DNA from: Lantana camara
Taxonomy: Eukaryota > Streptophyta > Magnoliopsida > Lamiales > Verbenaceae
Assembly: GCA_037501455.1 (NCBI GenBank)
Contig: CM074856.1
Location: 17,071,001 to 17,135,000, forward strand
Reading direction: 5' to 3'
DNA: 64,000 nucleotides
Shown here in pieces: positions 31,496 through 44,339 of this stretch. Numbering within the stretch: the stretch's first letter is position 1; each line of letters opens with the position of its first letter. The notes beneath the pieces are model-generated. The model saw nothing but the letters and a program-made list of their open reading frames with translations. It was not told the DNA's origin and did no database searches. Both the position numbers and the translations under genes were made by a program.

Positions 31496-34400
31496 ACCTC
31501 ACCCCCCTTAAAAAGAATCCGTCCTCAGATTCACTATGACTTACTCAAACAGTGAGAGAACCCCGTCCCTCGAAAGCAACGAAGAGAGAGAACCCCGTCT
31601 CTCATACAACAAGGAGAGAACCCCATCTCTCAAACAACAAAGAGAGAGAACCCCGAACCCCATCTCTCAAACAACAAAGAAAGAACCCCGTCTCTCAAAC
31701 AACAAAGCAAGGGAGTCTCCAATACTCCCGAGCAACACAACCCAAACAATTACATCAAAGTGCAAACATCAAGAAGGAGGCAATAATTATCAATTATAAC
31801 AGTTAACATCAAATAAGACACATAAGGCCAAGTAATATATATATAGCAAGCACATAAGTCGTCGATCATACAAAGTGATTATCACGGTAGGAAATCGAGG
31901 CACACATCATCAAAATTATTTGAATCAAAATTGCATGTATGCATTTGCCATGGATGTTTCTTATACCGTTCACCGTAGCAATGAGGTTGAAGGTTGAAAA
32001 TTCATAATGCGGTTGGAGGATCCAATTTGGCTCTTGATTAATTCTTGGAGTTCCCTTTGCTCGTAGTGTTAAGCTTTGGAATCCTCGGCGTTTTGACATT
32101 GTAATAACTATCCAATCCCCATTCCATAACCAAACTTCATCCACGAATTATACTTAACCCTTTCTCGGATGCTTGAATTCATTCTTCCGTTCGAATAGCA
32201 TCCCCAGCTTAACATGGAAAACAGTTGAAGTGCCGATAGTCCATCTTGTTTAGATTGTAATATCTCCTAGATATTCCACTTCCACCATCTAATCGCAATA
32301 ACTCTCTCTCAATCGGTCACCTATTATATTGATTGGTCCGATTTCTCTTATTCACTACCTTTCTTATCAATTCCACCTAATCCTTCTCGAACCCCTCATC
32401 TTTTAAGTTATAAAATATGGTAACCAAACATGATCCCTTCTCACCTGAGAGCTTGAATTCGTATAGTTCCAGTAGCAAAACCAGCCATAAAATTTTACAT
32501 CTACCTTTAGCATCGGTCATTCTTCACCTCTTACTATCATTTCAATTCTCGGGCATTCCTTAAACTCATGCCTCCATCTCTTGAAATACTGATTCCTTCC
32601 CATTTCATCCGTTATCCCTCATTACTTTACGATTTCCTTCAACTTAATATCCTTTGAAGCCCTCGTGAAGAAATAACTAACAACTCGGTAAGGTTTGTAT
32701 GTCATGATTTATCCGCATTCCTTCGGTACCTAGTGATGACTTTTGATATTCTCTCATAGTCACATCATCTTCAATCTCTTTATATTAGACGGTTAAATAT
32801 CCGATAAACCACCTTCTCATTCTTCCCGTGGTAATCCTCAATTTGAATTTTAATAACTTAACTCTCGCCACGACGGTTTACTCCTTAAGGTCTCTTTATT
32901 CCCTTTTCGATTACCATCTTTAGGCTACCAAATCTTCCATGGCTCGTGTCTTGGTTATTCCTACTAGATTATTTCTTTACATCTGGAACTCAATCAATCC
33001 TTCTTTTATCAGAATTCCCGACAAGTAGTTTCCGGTAGGGAGGGTTTTTGATCACTAGAAAACCCAAATCCTTTGTCCTTCAACTTATTACCTAATTCTC
33101 TTGATTCCCAAAACACCATTCCTTAACCTTGTTCGATCCATACATCCCGAGGTCAACTCTAAACCCCTTTTACTTCCTAAAATTTTCATCTCTGTCTCAA
33201 CTTCATCATCCATAGATTCTTCTTCCATTTGGTTTGGTTAAATTCGGATTGTGATAGTAGTTGAAGCATCAAGTGAAAGAGATAACCTAACAAGTAAACA
33301 CTAAAATAGTGCATGTTGGGTTATGATGCTAAGTGCATGTAGCGCATATTCTCAATAAAGGGAATGAAACATCAAATCACCAAGTATAGCAACAAAACAC
33401 ATAATTCAACAAAGGAATATGCAACAACAATTTAACAGTTGTAATATTAAAACACTTATAGTAAGAGTTTAAATAATTAATTGTAATGTATGATGCACGT
33501 GCTATGAATGCATTGAACCTGTCATTGTGGTGGTAAGCTTTTAGCTTGGCAACTTGTTCTACATTTCCTTAATTACAACTTGCTTTGAACTAATTGGCCA
33601 TTTCTTATTTTTCCCACGGTCTTCAAATCTCCATAATCTTCTTGTATCCACTTGCACATTCCCATGGCCCGAGATTACGATTTCTTGAACCCAAGGTTTT
33701 CTATCTCCCTAGAGTTCGGTATCTCGATTTACTCCCAAGTATCGATTTCCAAAGGTTATCTGAATCTTCATTTTGATGTTCACTCGGCTCAAAGTTCTCT
33801 TGACTTGTCCTTTATGAGTTCGAATCGGTGGACTGTGCTCGCTTTCTAATTGCTTACTCTTGGCTTCACAATCTCCCCCAAAAGCTCTTTGTCTTTCTTT
33901 ATTCGTTCCATTTGTTACTCCATATCCTTTTGTGGCTTATCTTTCTTTAACTTCTCCACATTCGACTTTTACCTTGTCCGGAATCCCTAGTATCCCAAAT
34001 CACCACCTACCTTCCTTATTCCCCGGACTTAATTCCTAAGGACTTAGTTTATCCGAAAGATCTTCCTTGACAATTGGTATTACTCACCATTCATTAATCC
34101 TATCATTCTTCGAACTCGATTTCAAATGACTTGATTTACTTGGAAGCTCATCCTTGACGATCTTCGTTGCTCATTTCCCCCTAACCTATTTTACCTTAAG
34201 TCCTCTTGGGTATCATCACCCCTTCACCGATCCAAACCTTAAAATAAAATATCGTTGAGGTTTTCCTTTGGCTCTTTCTTGAGTTAAGTAATCCTAAGGC
34301 ATCCGATTAGTTAACCCCGGTAATGTAGATGTAGGTGTTGCTCTTGTGAATGGTAGACATCGTTCATATAGTACTACCCCTTTGAATGTTCCTCAACCTT

Positions 34401-34870
34401 AGTAGGACCTATCAATTATTCCTACAACTTAGGTTTTTCCATCTCTCATTTCCACCACTCGAATCATAACCCAATTAAGGAAGACCACGACTTTCGAATT
34501 CTTGAATAAACTCCTCGGTGTATTCCTTACATCCTCTATAGTTGAAAGTAGAGCTCATGGTGAGTTGTTGTGATCTTGAGGATTGACCGTGCTTTGATGG
34601 TGTAACAATATCCTATAATCACAACTCGTCTCAAATATAAATGCATGTTAATTAGCACGTGCATATGACATATAATTAGCACATAAGTCAACAAAATTTA
34701 AAATTGAGTCACACGTAACAAGTAATTTTCAGCAATTTGTGATATTTAGCGAAGAAAATCAATACAATGCACATATTGACAAGTTGTTCCTATGCCGTGC
34801 GACCTAACTGACTCAATCACGACACGAGAACCCGGGTTTTGCAACCCTAGGCTCTGAGACCACTTAAGGA
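31496..34870 (-). mobile_element. LARD-like non-coding internal domain D with PBS
   Basis: About 3.37 kb and nearly identical to domain B. On the minus strand it begins after LTR E with a primer-binding site (TGGTCTCAGAGCC, 34850-34862) that matches the usual initiator-methionine tRNA complement at all but one position. It ends with a polypurine tract at 31497-31509. The palindromic minisatellite is at 31553-31710. No retroviral protein motif could be read, so the element must use gag and pol from elsewhere. The frames at 33594 and 33652 match frames in domain B only because the DNA is nearly identical. Confidence 0.86.
34850..34862 (-). other. Primer-binding site (initiator tRNA-Met type)
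   Basis: Minus-strand TGGTCTCAGAGCC begins 8 nt after the end of LTR E (TGCTACA). The common plant site begins TGGTATCAGAGC, so one base differs. It fixes the element's orientation as minus. The site is missing from the neighbouring unit. Confidence 0.85.
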
Positions 34871-35436
34871 TGTAGCACCCCAAACGGAAGGTGCCACATC
34901 CCCTGCACTATAACCCAAACTCGGTTACGAAATGGGAAGTCCGTACCCGAATCCGAATCATCGCGAACGGGAGACCACTCACACACTATATTAGGCGGGG
35001 CTAAAACTCCGAAACCAAATAAGCAATTAACCAAAATTAAATTCCCGTGCGGAAACAAATCATAAGTTCAATTACAACATAAACAGCAAGTGACGGGTTC
35101 AACTGACATAAATACCCAGTCCCGAAATTCATACATAAATCATAAATCAAAATTTCACAATTCACGGGTTCAACTATTCCTATAAGCCTGTCCCGAATAT
35201 TACAAAGTACCGTTAATATTTCATACATTCAATGCATAACTCAATCAATTACAATATGCGTGTAGTGTGACTCGGACTAGACCAAAAGACGTGACAGACT
35301 CAAACTCCCGCCCAGCACTCTAAAACCTGCAAGAACTGAAAACAAAGTCGGGTTCAGTCTATAGGAGAGTGGTGGGCATAAAACAGGGCTTAATAATATA
35401 ATATTACAAGAATTTAAACACCCATGTATGCAAGCT

Positions 35437-38400
35437 TGATGGTTGTCGAATCCACCAAATAATAATCCTAAACTACTAAACACAATAAATTGTGTATAGT
35501 GGCGAAGGGTCGATCCCACAGAGATTGGATGGTCTCGTAAATCTCCTAATAGCCTAGCAAACAAACAACAAAAGTAAAGAGGGGGGATGGTGTTCGTGTA
35601 ATTAAAACAAACTAAATTAAAGTACAAAATCAGATTTCTTCGAATAACTACGGCTGAAAATAAAGAGAGTTGTGAAGGTTGATTATGATGAGAAATGTCT
35701 TAGCTCCGTTGTTACTTCATTCCATGCCTGTATCTAATCCTTGATGCAAAGATCGAATCTAATCAAATAATAGATTAACTTACAATAGACAAGAAGCTCA
35801 TCTATATCATCCTTTCTTACTTTTAACTTAATCAAGAGAAGCTCATCAATTAAATTCTTACCACATAGCAGTCCCGCGAACAAGTATCTAGGATTTAACT
35901 GTATGATAGCATTGAGCACCAAAAGGACATTAATCACGATCCAAAATCTCAAGAAGCTTGGACTTATGAAATCATATTACGCATGCCTCACCATTTTATT
36001 GAGTAAACATGGTGGTAAACTCTCAATGATGTGCGGTTCTTATATACCTTTACAAGACTATTACGTATCAAGTATTAGTATAACCTTATCAAGTAATTAT
36101 CTAGGCATCGATTGATCAGAAAGATGATTCGAAAACAACTTATACAAATACGTTCAAAGCATGCATAAATACCGTAGATCAGATTCGCATTCATTCACTT
36201 AGATCTCATAAATATTGGCAAGGAATAAAGCTACAACCTAACTAAGACAGATATGTTCAGCTATTGTTCATATTTACAGAATATATAAGGCTAATAAACT
36301 GCTAAGGCACTGAATTTAAACCAACTAAATTAAGCTACAAAAGATATACTAAAGTATTTTATAATCTAAGCATGAAATTCAACTAAAAAGAGGAAAGGAA
36401 AAGGGATTTCTTGCTCTTGGCCGAAACAGGGGATCAACCCCTGTTCTTGCTCTGCTCCAGCAGCTGCTTCTGCTACGTTACTTCCTCTCTAGCCCCCAAG
36501 ACTCAATTAACTAGCTTATATAAAGCTTCCTTATCTCTAGAAAATGATAATGATCAAGGGGAACAAATTAGCTTTTACAAGTCCCAATAAACATGATTAG
36601 GACTCTTCAAACTTCCAAAAATGCAGGATCAATTCTTGCATGTCAGCCATGTTAGCAAGCTGTTGCATGTGTGCCACCTGTCCCAACAAGAGGAGTCAGC
36701 CGTACTTGTTGACCGTGGTCTGCTTTACGTGAATTGGCCTTAGGGATGATCATACATTGGGGTCATGGCTCAGGCATTTTCAACACTTAGCATCTTTTTC
36801 TTCATAATTCTGCAAAATCCCTCATTTATTAACATTTTGCTGCAAAAGCCAAATAAAAGCAAATTAAGTAGAAATCTAATCCAATTCAGGGGGAAATTAA
36901 AGAGATTTTTATGTAATTTATGCACACTATCAAATCCCCCCACACTTAGACTTTTGCTTGTCCCTAAGCAACAACCTTTATTCCTAATAAACTGCAAGAT
37001 GATCCCCACCAAACCACATCAGCCCCATAGTTTATCAATGAGAAAATGTGAACACTAAAATGGGTATCCTAACAAGTCTCCACAGCCTATCAAAATGGAA
37101 AAGAACAAATCTTAAGTATTTAACTTGCTAGAGAATGTCAAGGAATTTAGAATTCATTTAATCATGCACATTTACCATATAGCAATTACAACATATAATC
37201 GAAGGGTGCTCATTCTGGACTGTCTAAATTCCAAAAAAACAAAAGAAAAAGTGAGGGTACCAGCATAACACTTATACCATTTCAAAAAAGTTGTCTATTT
37301 CGGGTGTCATAATACCGCTTTGGTAATATATGACTATCCCTAGACTGCACTTAGTGCATCACTCATGGTCACCCATTTTTTCAGTTTATGATTTGTATTC
37401 AGCCTTAGGTAACCAGCGGAGTGAAACGAGCGGATTGCATCAAGCAAATGGCTGTGACAGCCTTATTCAGAGAGCAATGGCTTAAAAAGCCTTATTCAGA
37501 AACTAATGGCATTACAGCCTTATTCATAACATAATCCCTCAATTAACATTAGCATTAGCATTCAGCATCAATAACATTCCTTAGACAGTCCAAAAATTTA
37601 CACACTTTTTTCACACATGAAGGTCCAATTTATTGCATGCAAATTTTAGTTTTCATCCATTAATCCAAATTCAAAAACATTCTCTATCAGAGCCAAAGAA
37701 TTTATAAATTTGATCAATTCCAAGAATCAGACATGGAAATTCATGGTATTTCAACCTATTTTTCATGTTCAAAAACTCTCAAATCAAAACATGTTGCACA
37801 TGGTCAGGCTCAAACTAACACAACTGCACAAAAACACCCCAAAAGGAACTAAGGACCTGAGCAAAAAGAGCTAGAAAGACTAACAACTAGGCTATCAAAT
37901 TAGGCAGAAATAAAATAGGACCAATCAAACAAACATGCAAAACAATCATCCTACTTGCTTTTCATCCTCTACTAATCTAGCCAAAATATTCATAAACTAC
38001 CAGAATATCTCCCCCACACTTATTCTACATTATCCTCAATGTAAAAGTAAAGAAAAGGTAAGGGCATGAAGACTTCCCTGAATTCATTTATTGAAACTGT
38101 GAGGGGTTCATGAGGCTAAGGGATGATCATCCTTTGCGGTCTGGGTCCTGGAGCCCTGTTTCTGCCATAATTTGAAAATTACACAAGAATCGGTCCTTAG
38201 TCAAGAAACACAGAGAAACACGAACTAAATAACAGCAAATCAAAAGATATTGGGTTGCCTCCCAAAAAGCGCCCTTGTTTAACGTCCTAGGCTAGACGAT
38301 ATGTGACATCACTTGACTTCAATTAAAATCCTTCACATCTTTCATGGGAAAACCTGCATAAAATAGCTTCAAGTAATATATGTTCAGAATTAACAGGTCT

Positions 38401-41400
38401 TCATCATGGCTGTTGAAATCCCCTATATGACAAAGATATATGTGAGTGCATAGAAATGCTTTCTTCCATTTAAAACTCAACTTATTAGGAAATTGACTCA
38501 ATAAGGATTGATAAAACAACCACTTAGCTTCAACAAAGCAGGATTTCCTAAAAAGCAATTGAGAGTGAGAGCTAAAAACATTTTTATCATCATATCTTAG
38601 CTCAAAAGATGCATCACATGGGAGGGGACTAATGAAATCCATATCATCTAAACAAAACAACTCACTAGGAGACTTTATGGAATCAAACATAGCAAATTTA
38701 ACAACATTTCCATTAAAGTCCATTGTGAGTGTGTGATCAAACTCATTGATTTTTGTTTTAGATATGTCAAGAAAAGGCTTTCCTAACAAAACATCAAATG
38801 AGTTATCAACTACCAAGAAGTCCACGGGGAAAATCATGCCATCTACTTGAATTAAAACATTTTCCAATATGCCCTTAGGATAAACAATTGTTCCATTATC
38901 CAGTTTATTGATCATACCTGTTTTTCTCATGGAATTAATATGCAAGTGTGAGCAAATAGACAAAGACATCAAATTTATAGAGGAACTATAATCACATAAA
39001 GCTATATCAATCCCAATAGTTCCTATTTTACATGGAAGAGCAAATAAACCTTTAACATTACTCACTTGAGGTATCTCTTCTTGAAGGATATCAGAGAAAT
39101 GCTTTCCAATACTTACCTTCCCATAACAAGGCATGTTTTCTTTAGTTGCACACAATTCTTCAAGAGAATTCATATATTGAGGCATAGATTTAATTACATT
39201 AAGTAATGAAATGTTTACCTCAACATTGTAAAATGCCTTTAGGAACATTGATTCATCATTTAGGAACATTGATTCATCTTTTTGAAACTCAACATACCTC
39301 TGTACAGTTGGCTTTGGGCTGATCAAAGGTTGAGATTGTACAGTAGGTCTGGACTCCTCGTATGACCTTAAGCTATGGTCATGCCTTATGCTCATATCTG
39401 TTGTACAGTCCTGCTCTGTTTTAATACTAGAAATTTGTACTGCTGTATTATGCTCTGTTCCAGCCCCTGTTTTCTTAAGTGAGTGTTGTCCTTCTTCAAA
39501 TTCCTGCTTACTCTTCAATTCAACTATGGAAGAAGTTAATTGGCTCAACTCGTTCTTCAAGCTTTGAACGCACGTTTGGAGTTCTTGCATATTGTTCCTT
39601 GTCTCTAGTTGATATTGTTGCATATTTGATCTTGTCTCCTGTTGAAATTGTTGTGTATTAATCATAAATGCTTTAAACGTTTCTTCAAGAGACGTACCTG
39701 AATTGGAAGATGATGGATATTGTTGTGGTGGCTGAAATGCATTTGTTGTGCGATTACAATGATGATCATTCCGTGCGGGCTGTAGTTCCTCATCAAGTAA
39801 TGGACACTTATCAGTTTTGTGAGGTCCGTACACACTCCACATGGATCAGTTATAGGCTGCAAATGATAGAAAGGATCACCAGTGAGCAAAGGACATCCAT
39901 TGGTTAGATGGCTTCCCATACAAATACCACAAATATCACTTTGAGAGCTTAAATCCATTGATGATAGCATGTTGATTCTTTCAACTGACTTCTCTGCACA
40001 AAAACAAACACTAAGCTATCAAAAGAAAAACAAAACCGATTAGAACCAATCCCCGGCAACGGCGCCAAAATTTGATGGTTGTCGAATCCACCAAATAATA
40101 ATCCTAAACTACTAAACACAATAAATTGTGTATAGTGGCGAAGGGTCGATCCCACAGAGATTGGATGGTCTCGTAAATCTCCTAATAGCTTAGCAAACAA
40201 ACAACAAAATTAAAGAGGGGGGGGTCGTGTAATTAAAACAAACTAAATTAAAGCACAAAATCAGATTTCTTCGAATAACTACGGCTGAAAATAAAGAGAG
40301 TTGTGAAGGTTGATTATGATGAGAAATGTCTTAGCTCCGTTGTTACTTCATTCCATGCCTGTATCTAATCCTTGATGCAAAGATCGAATCTAATCAAATG
40401 ATAGATTAACTTACAATAGACAAGAAGCTCATCTATATCATCCTTTCTTACTTTTAACTTAATCAAGAGAAGCTCATCAATTAAATTCTTACCACATAGC
40501 AGTCCCGCGAACAAGTATCTAGGATTTAACTGTATGATAGCATTGAGCACCAAAAGGACATTAATCACGATCCAAAATCTCAAGAAGCTTGGACTTATGA
40601 AATCATATTACGCATGCCTCACCATTTTATTGAGTAAACATGGTGGTAAACTCTCAATGATGTGCGGTTCTTATATACCTTTACAAGACTATTACGTATC
40701 AAGTATTAGTATAACCTTATCAAGTTATTATCTAGGCATCGATTGATCAGAAAGATGATTCGAAAATAACTTATACAAATACGTTCAAAGCATGCATAAA
40801 TACCATAGATCAGATTCGCATTCATTCACTTAGATCTCATAAATATTGGCAAGGAATAAAGCTACAACCTAACTAAGACAGATATGTTCAGCTGTTGTTC
40901 ATATTTACAGAATATATAAGGCTAATGAACTGCTAAGGAACTGAATTTAAACCAACTAAATTAAGCTACAAAAGATATACTAAAGTATTTTATAATCTAA
41001 GTATGAAATTCAACTAAAAATAGGAAAGGAAAAGGGATTTCTTGCTCTTGGCCGAAACAGGGGATCAACCCCTGTTCTTGCTCTGCTCCAGCAGCTGCTT
41101 CTACTACGTTACTTCCTCTCTAGCCCCCAAGACTCAATTAACTAGCTTATATAAAGCTTCCTTATCTCTAGAAAATGATAATGATCAAGGGGAACAAATT
41201 AGCTTTTACAAGTCCCAATAAACATGATTAAGACTCTTGAAACTTCCAAAAATGCAGGATCAATTCTTGCATGTCAGCCATGTTAGCAAGCTGTTGCATG
41301 TGTGCCACCTGTCCCAACAAGAGGAGTCAGCCGTACTTGTTGACCGTGGTCTGCTTTACGTGAATTGGCCTTAGGGATGATCATGCATTGGGGTCATGGC

Positions 41401-41563
41401 TCAGGCATTTTCAACACTTAGCATCTTTTTCTTCATAATTCTGCAAAATCCCTCATTTATCAACATTTTGCTGCAAAAGCCAAATAAAAGCAAATTAAGT
41501 AGAAATCTAATCCAATTCAGGGGGAAATTAAAGAGATTTTTATGTAATTTATGCACACTATCA
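35437..41563 (-). mobile_element. Athila/Tat-like LTR retrotransposon, internally deleted, with AAGCT duplication
   Basis: LTRs at 35437-36932 (1496 bp) and 40073-41563 (1491 bp) both run TGATGGTTGT...ACACTATCA and are almost identical. Perfect AAGCT repeats lie at 35432-35436 and 41564-41568. The minus strand is sense: the primer-binding site TGGCGCCGTTGCCGGGGA lies at about 40049-40067 beside the 5' LTR (40073-41563), and a polypurine tract (minus GTGTGGGGGGATT) at 36933-36945 beside the 3' LTR. The internal region is only about 3.1 kb and encodes zinc knuckles and a protease-like region, with no gag capsid part, RT, RNase H or integrase. A GGGAGGCAACCC phrase typical of the sequence after pol in Athila-type elements survives near 38255-38275. 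It is young and non-autonomous. Confidence 0.93.
38319..39970 (-). pseudogene. Gag zinc-knuckle / retropepsin remnant of the Athila-like element
   Basis: Two overlapping frames join across a frameshift near 39840. The first (from 39970) has a CX2CX3HX4C knuckle (CGICMGSHLTNGC) and the start of a second. The second frame (to 38319, 507 codons) completes it (GPHKTDKCPLLDEE), then has a glutamine-rich linker and a helical, coiled-coil-like part (about 39500-39700). A retropepsin-like region of Athila type follows (GTIGIDIALCD, later FPVDFLVVDNSFDVLLGKPFL). The active-site segment reads LCDYSSSINLM where such elements usually have D-L-G-A-S. A 24-bp duplication gives NDESMFL twice near 39250. The roughly 100-residue tail to 38319 is unrecognised. 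The long open frame despite no RT may mean the deletion is recent. Confidence 0.85.
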
Positions 41564-44339
41564 AAGCTATAATCCCGTGTGAGGTTTTTGAAATATTTTC
41601 CCAAGTAGGTGAAAATGAAATAAAACAACACTCGGGATTACAACAATCAATATCATTCATTCATTCATGAGGTCAATACGTGAGCCCGGCGAGTGGGCGA
41701 ATTCTCCAATCTCCACCTCGTGTGTGCATTTATTCATTTATTCGTTCGTTAATGATAACACAATCCTTCATTCAGTCACAATCATTCGTTCATTTGTTCG
41801 TTCATTCATTCATTCATGCATTCATGTATTCATGCATTCATTCAATCAATATACTTACACCTTCTTCCTCTGGGTGGTGGATGGGTTAGCAAGACCCGAC
41901 CACCTCAATCATTGACCAAAGGGGTGTCATGAGTTCCCTAAAGGCGCTCAGCCCTCTTCCCTCGCTAATCTCCTAGTGAGTTCCGGAATCTGTAATTTGG
42001 TTGGGACTAGCACATAGGATCACCGCCGGCCCTTGCCTCTCCGGATCGCCATATGTACCAAGCCCCGGGCCCCCATATGTGAAATCAATCAATAGTCGCC
42101 AAAACATTAGGTAAGTTATTCATAAAAGAAAAAGGGGGTTGTAACAATCAAAATCATAGACTCCTTGAAAACGACTCAATATAAATATATACTTACTTTG
42201 GCTTAAAGCATACACATTGACTCAAAGATAACATTATGTGGTCGTAAGACTCAAGACTCCCAATGAACCATATAAGAATGTGATATGGTATGCATAAGAG
42301 AATAAATCATGTCATGGAGATGCATTAAGGCACATAGTCAATCACTTCATTCTTTCTTGGAGAGTTCATAATCATTCAAGTTCATATCTCTCATGTATCA
42401 TATCAAATCGATCCATAAATTCCGAACAATGATCGTAACGCATATTTCAACAAGTACACACTTCATATGAATCATAAAAGAAGGATAAAGTAGGCAATTA
42501 GGGTTCACCCTCCAAGCATTAAGGCATTCATGCGCATTAATGAGCAATAAAGGCATGTGAATTCATATCTTGCATCTAACACGCCTAACGAATCCATAAA
42601 TTTCACAAAATGACCAAAACACACCATATAACATGTTAGGGTCATAATTGGGGTGGGAAATTACAAGAAAAACGGAAAAGAAGCATAGGAAGAAACTCCG
42701 AACAAGATCTTGAAAAATCTGACAGTTTTCCACAATGCGCAAGCCGCCGTGAAATGAGGATATCTGAAGTTTGAGGAGTCCAAATTTGGTTTTGTTTGTT
42801 GGAGATGAAACTAGATAAATAGATCTTTAAAATGGTATGAGACTCGAATCGTGGTTCAAAGCGAAGTGAAAATGGCGTAGGTTTGAAGTTGGATAAATGC
42901 AGAAATTCGGTGAAGTGGTGACACAATTTTCAAACGATCATATCTCACAAACCACAAAGAATTTTAAGGTGATTCCAATTGTAGGATCTTCTAGACTTCA
43001 ATAGGTTTCCGTGGGTTTAAAAATCAGGTTAATCGGAGTTGTGTAGAATAGGTAAAGGGTCTCTACCAGGTAACCGGAATTACCCAATTTGTTCAGGAAG
43101 GCAGTAACGGGCGTTAATGGCAACAACGTTCTTCTTCTTCCGAAATTGGTCCTGTTCACCCCTGCATCCCTTCTCAAAACATAGCAGCAACAACTACCAC
43201 ACATTGAGGAAACATAAATCTTCAAACCACAGCAAATTAAGCTCAAAATCCACACCAAACCGAGCCACAATCATGCATATGTTGAGAGGCAAAAGAATGA
43301 GATCCAACTCTTACATTCACTCAAGGTCCAACAATGGCAACTTCATGATATCTTAACCAACACTCAAAATAAGATCAAAGAATCATATATGGGTGTCTTA
43401 GGATCATATATCATGCTTCATACTAAAAGAATTCTCAAGATCTCAAGCAAGAATCATCAAAATTTCACAAACCCTTACTATTCATTCAATATATCAAACC
43501 TAACCCAAATCTTGGTGAAATTATACAAAATTGGACTTAAAAGAACCACAAGGAGATAAACAACATGAAAATAAGCTTACACTTCAAATTGGAGAAGAAA
43601 TGGGTGTGAGATGAGCTCAATTTCTCACTTGGGGAATAGTTTTCTTCTTCTTCTTCTTTTCTCTTCCCTTTCTCTTTCTTTTCTTCTTCTTTTGGCTGAA
43701 AATATCTTGTTTTGGGGGGTGGGATTTCGTGTGAGGGCTGATAGGTAGAGAGAGAGAGAGTGCAAGTGGTGTTAGGGTCAATGGGTAGGTCATAGGTGTG
43801 TTAATTTAGGTCCGTAGCTTAGGTAGAGTCATGAATGGTCATTTTAGACGCGAGTTGCTCGTTTCGGTTAAAATTTGGGGATCCAAATGGTCTTAGAAAA
43901 ATATGAGGCTTGACCCATTGTCTCTGAATTGTCGATACGAATCCAATGGCAGTGACGGAACTCGATTCCGAGTGTCCGAGCTCAAGATATGCCATCCGGA
44001 ACACAAGGTACGCTAAATGCTCTTTAGCTCCCTTTTCGGTTCCGATCACACAACGAACACAAAACGCAAACATAGAAGAACGAAATCATGCAACAAGGAA
44101 ATAAACATGATCAAAAGGCACATAATTCACTCATTCTAAGTTTCCACGAAAAACAGAAATCAAATCAAATAGAAACGATATTCAAACATAAACACACATG
44201 CGTAAACGTCTCAAGAATTCACAATCAAATAATAAAATTAATAAAAGAAATAATAATGAAGCATATATAATTAATTAAATTGTGCACATTAGTAAACACA
44301 TACGTCATATTTAAACCCTTGAAAAACTAGGGCGTTACA

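Larger units (their letters stand above)
34871..44339 (-). mobile_element. LARD-like gypsy LTR E, split by a 6.1-kb insertion
   Basis: Two pieces, 34871-35436 and 41564-44339, together about 3.34 kb, match LTR C end to end and finish in GGGCGTTACA. It is the 5' LTR of domain D on the minus strand. The gap is an Athila-like element that duplicated AAGCT from the target (LTR C shows the empty site, gcaagctataatc, near 28625). Right of 44339 an unrelated gypsy LTR fragment begins. Confidence 0.9.

Noticed and set aside
33594..33849. Conserved small protein shared with 26877-27273
   Set aside because: The similarity reflects near-identical DNA of two internal domains of one element. Stops fall at different places and no domain is visible.
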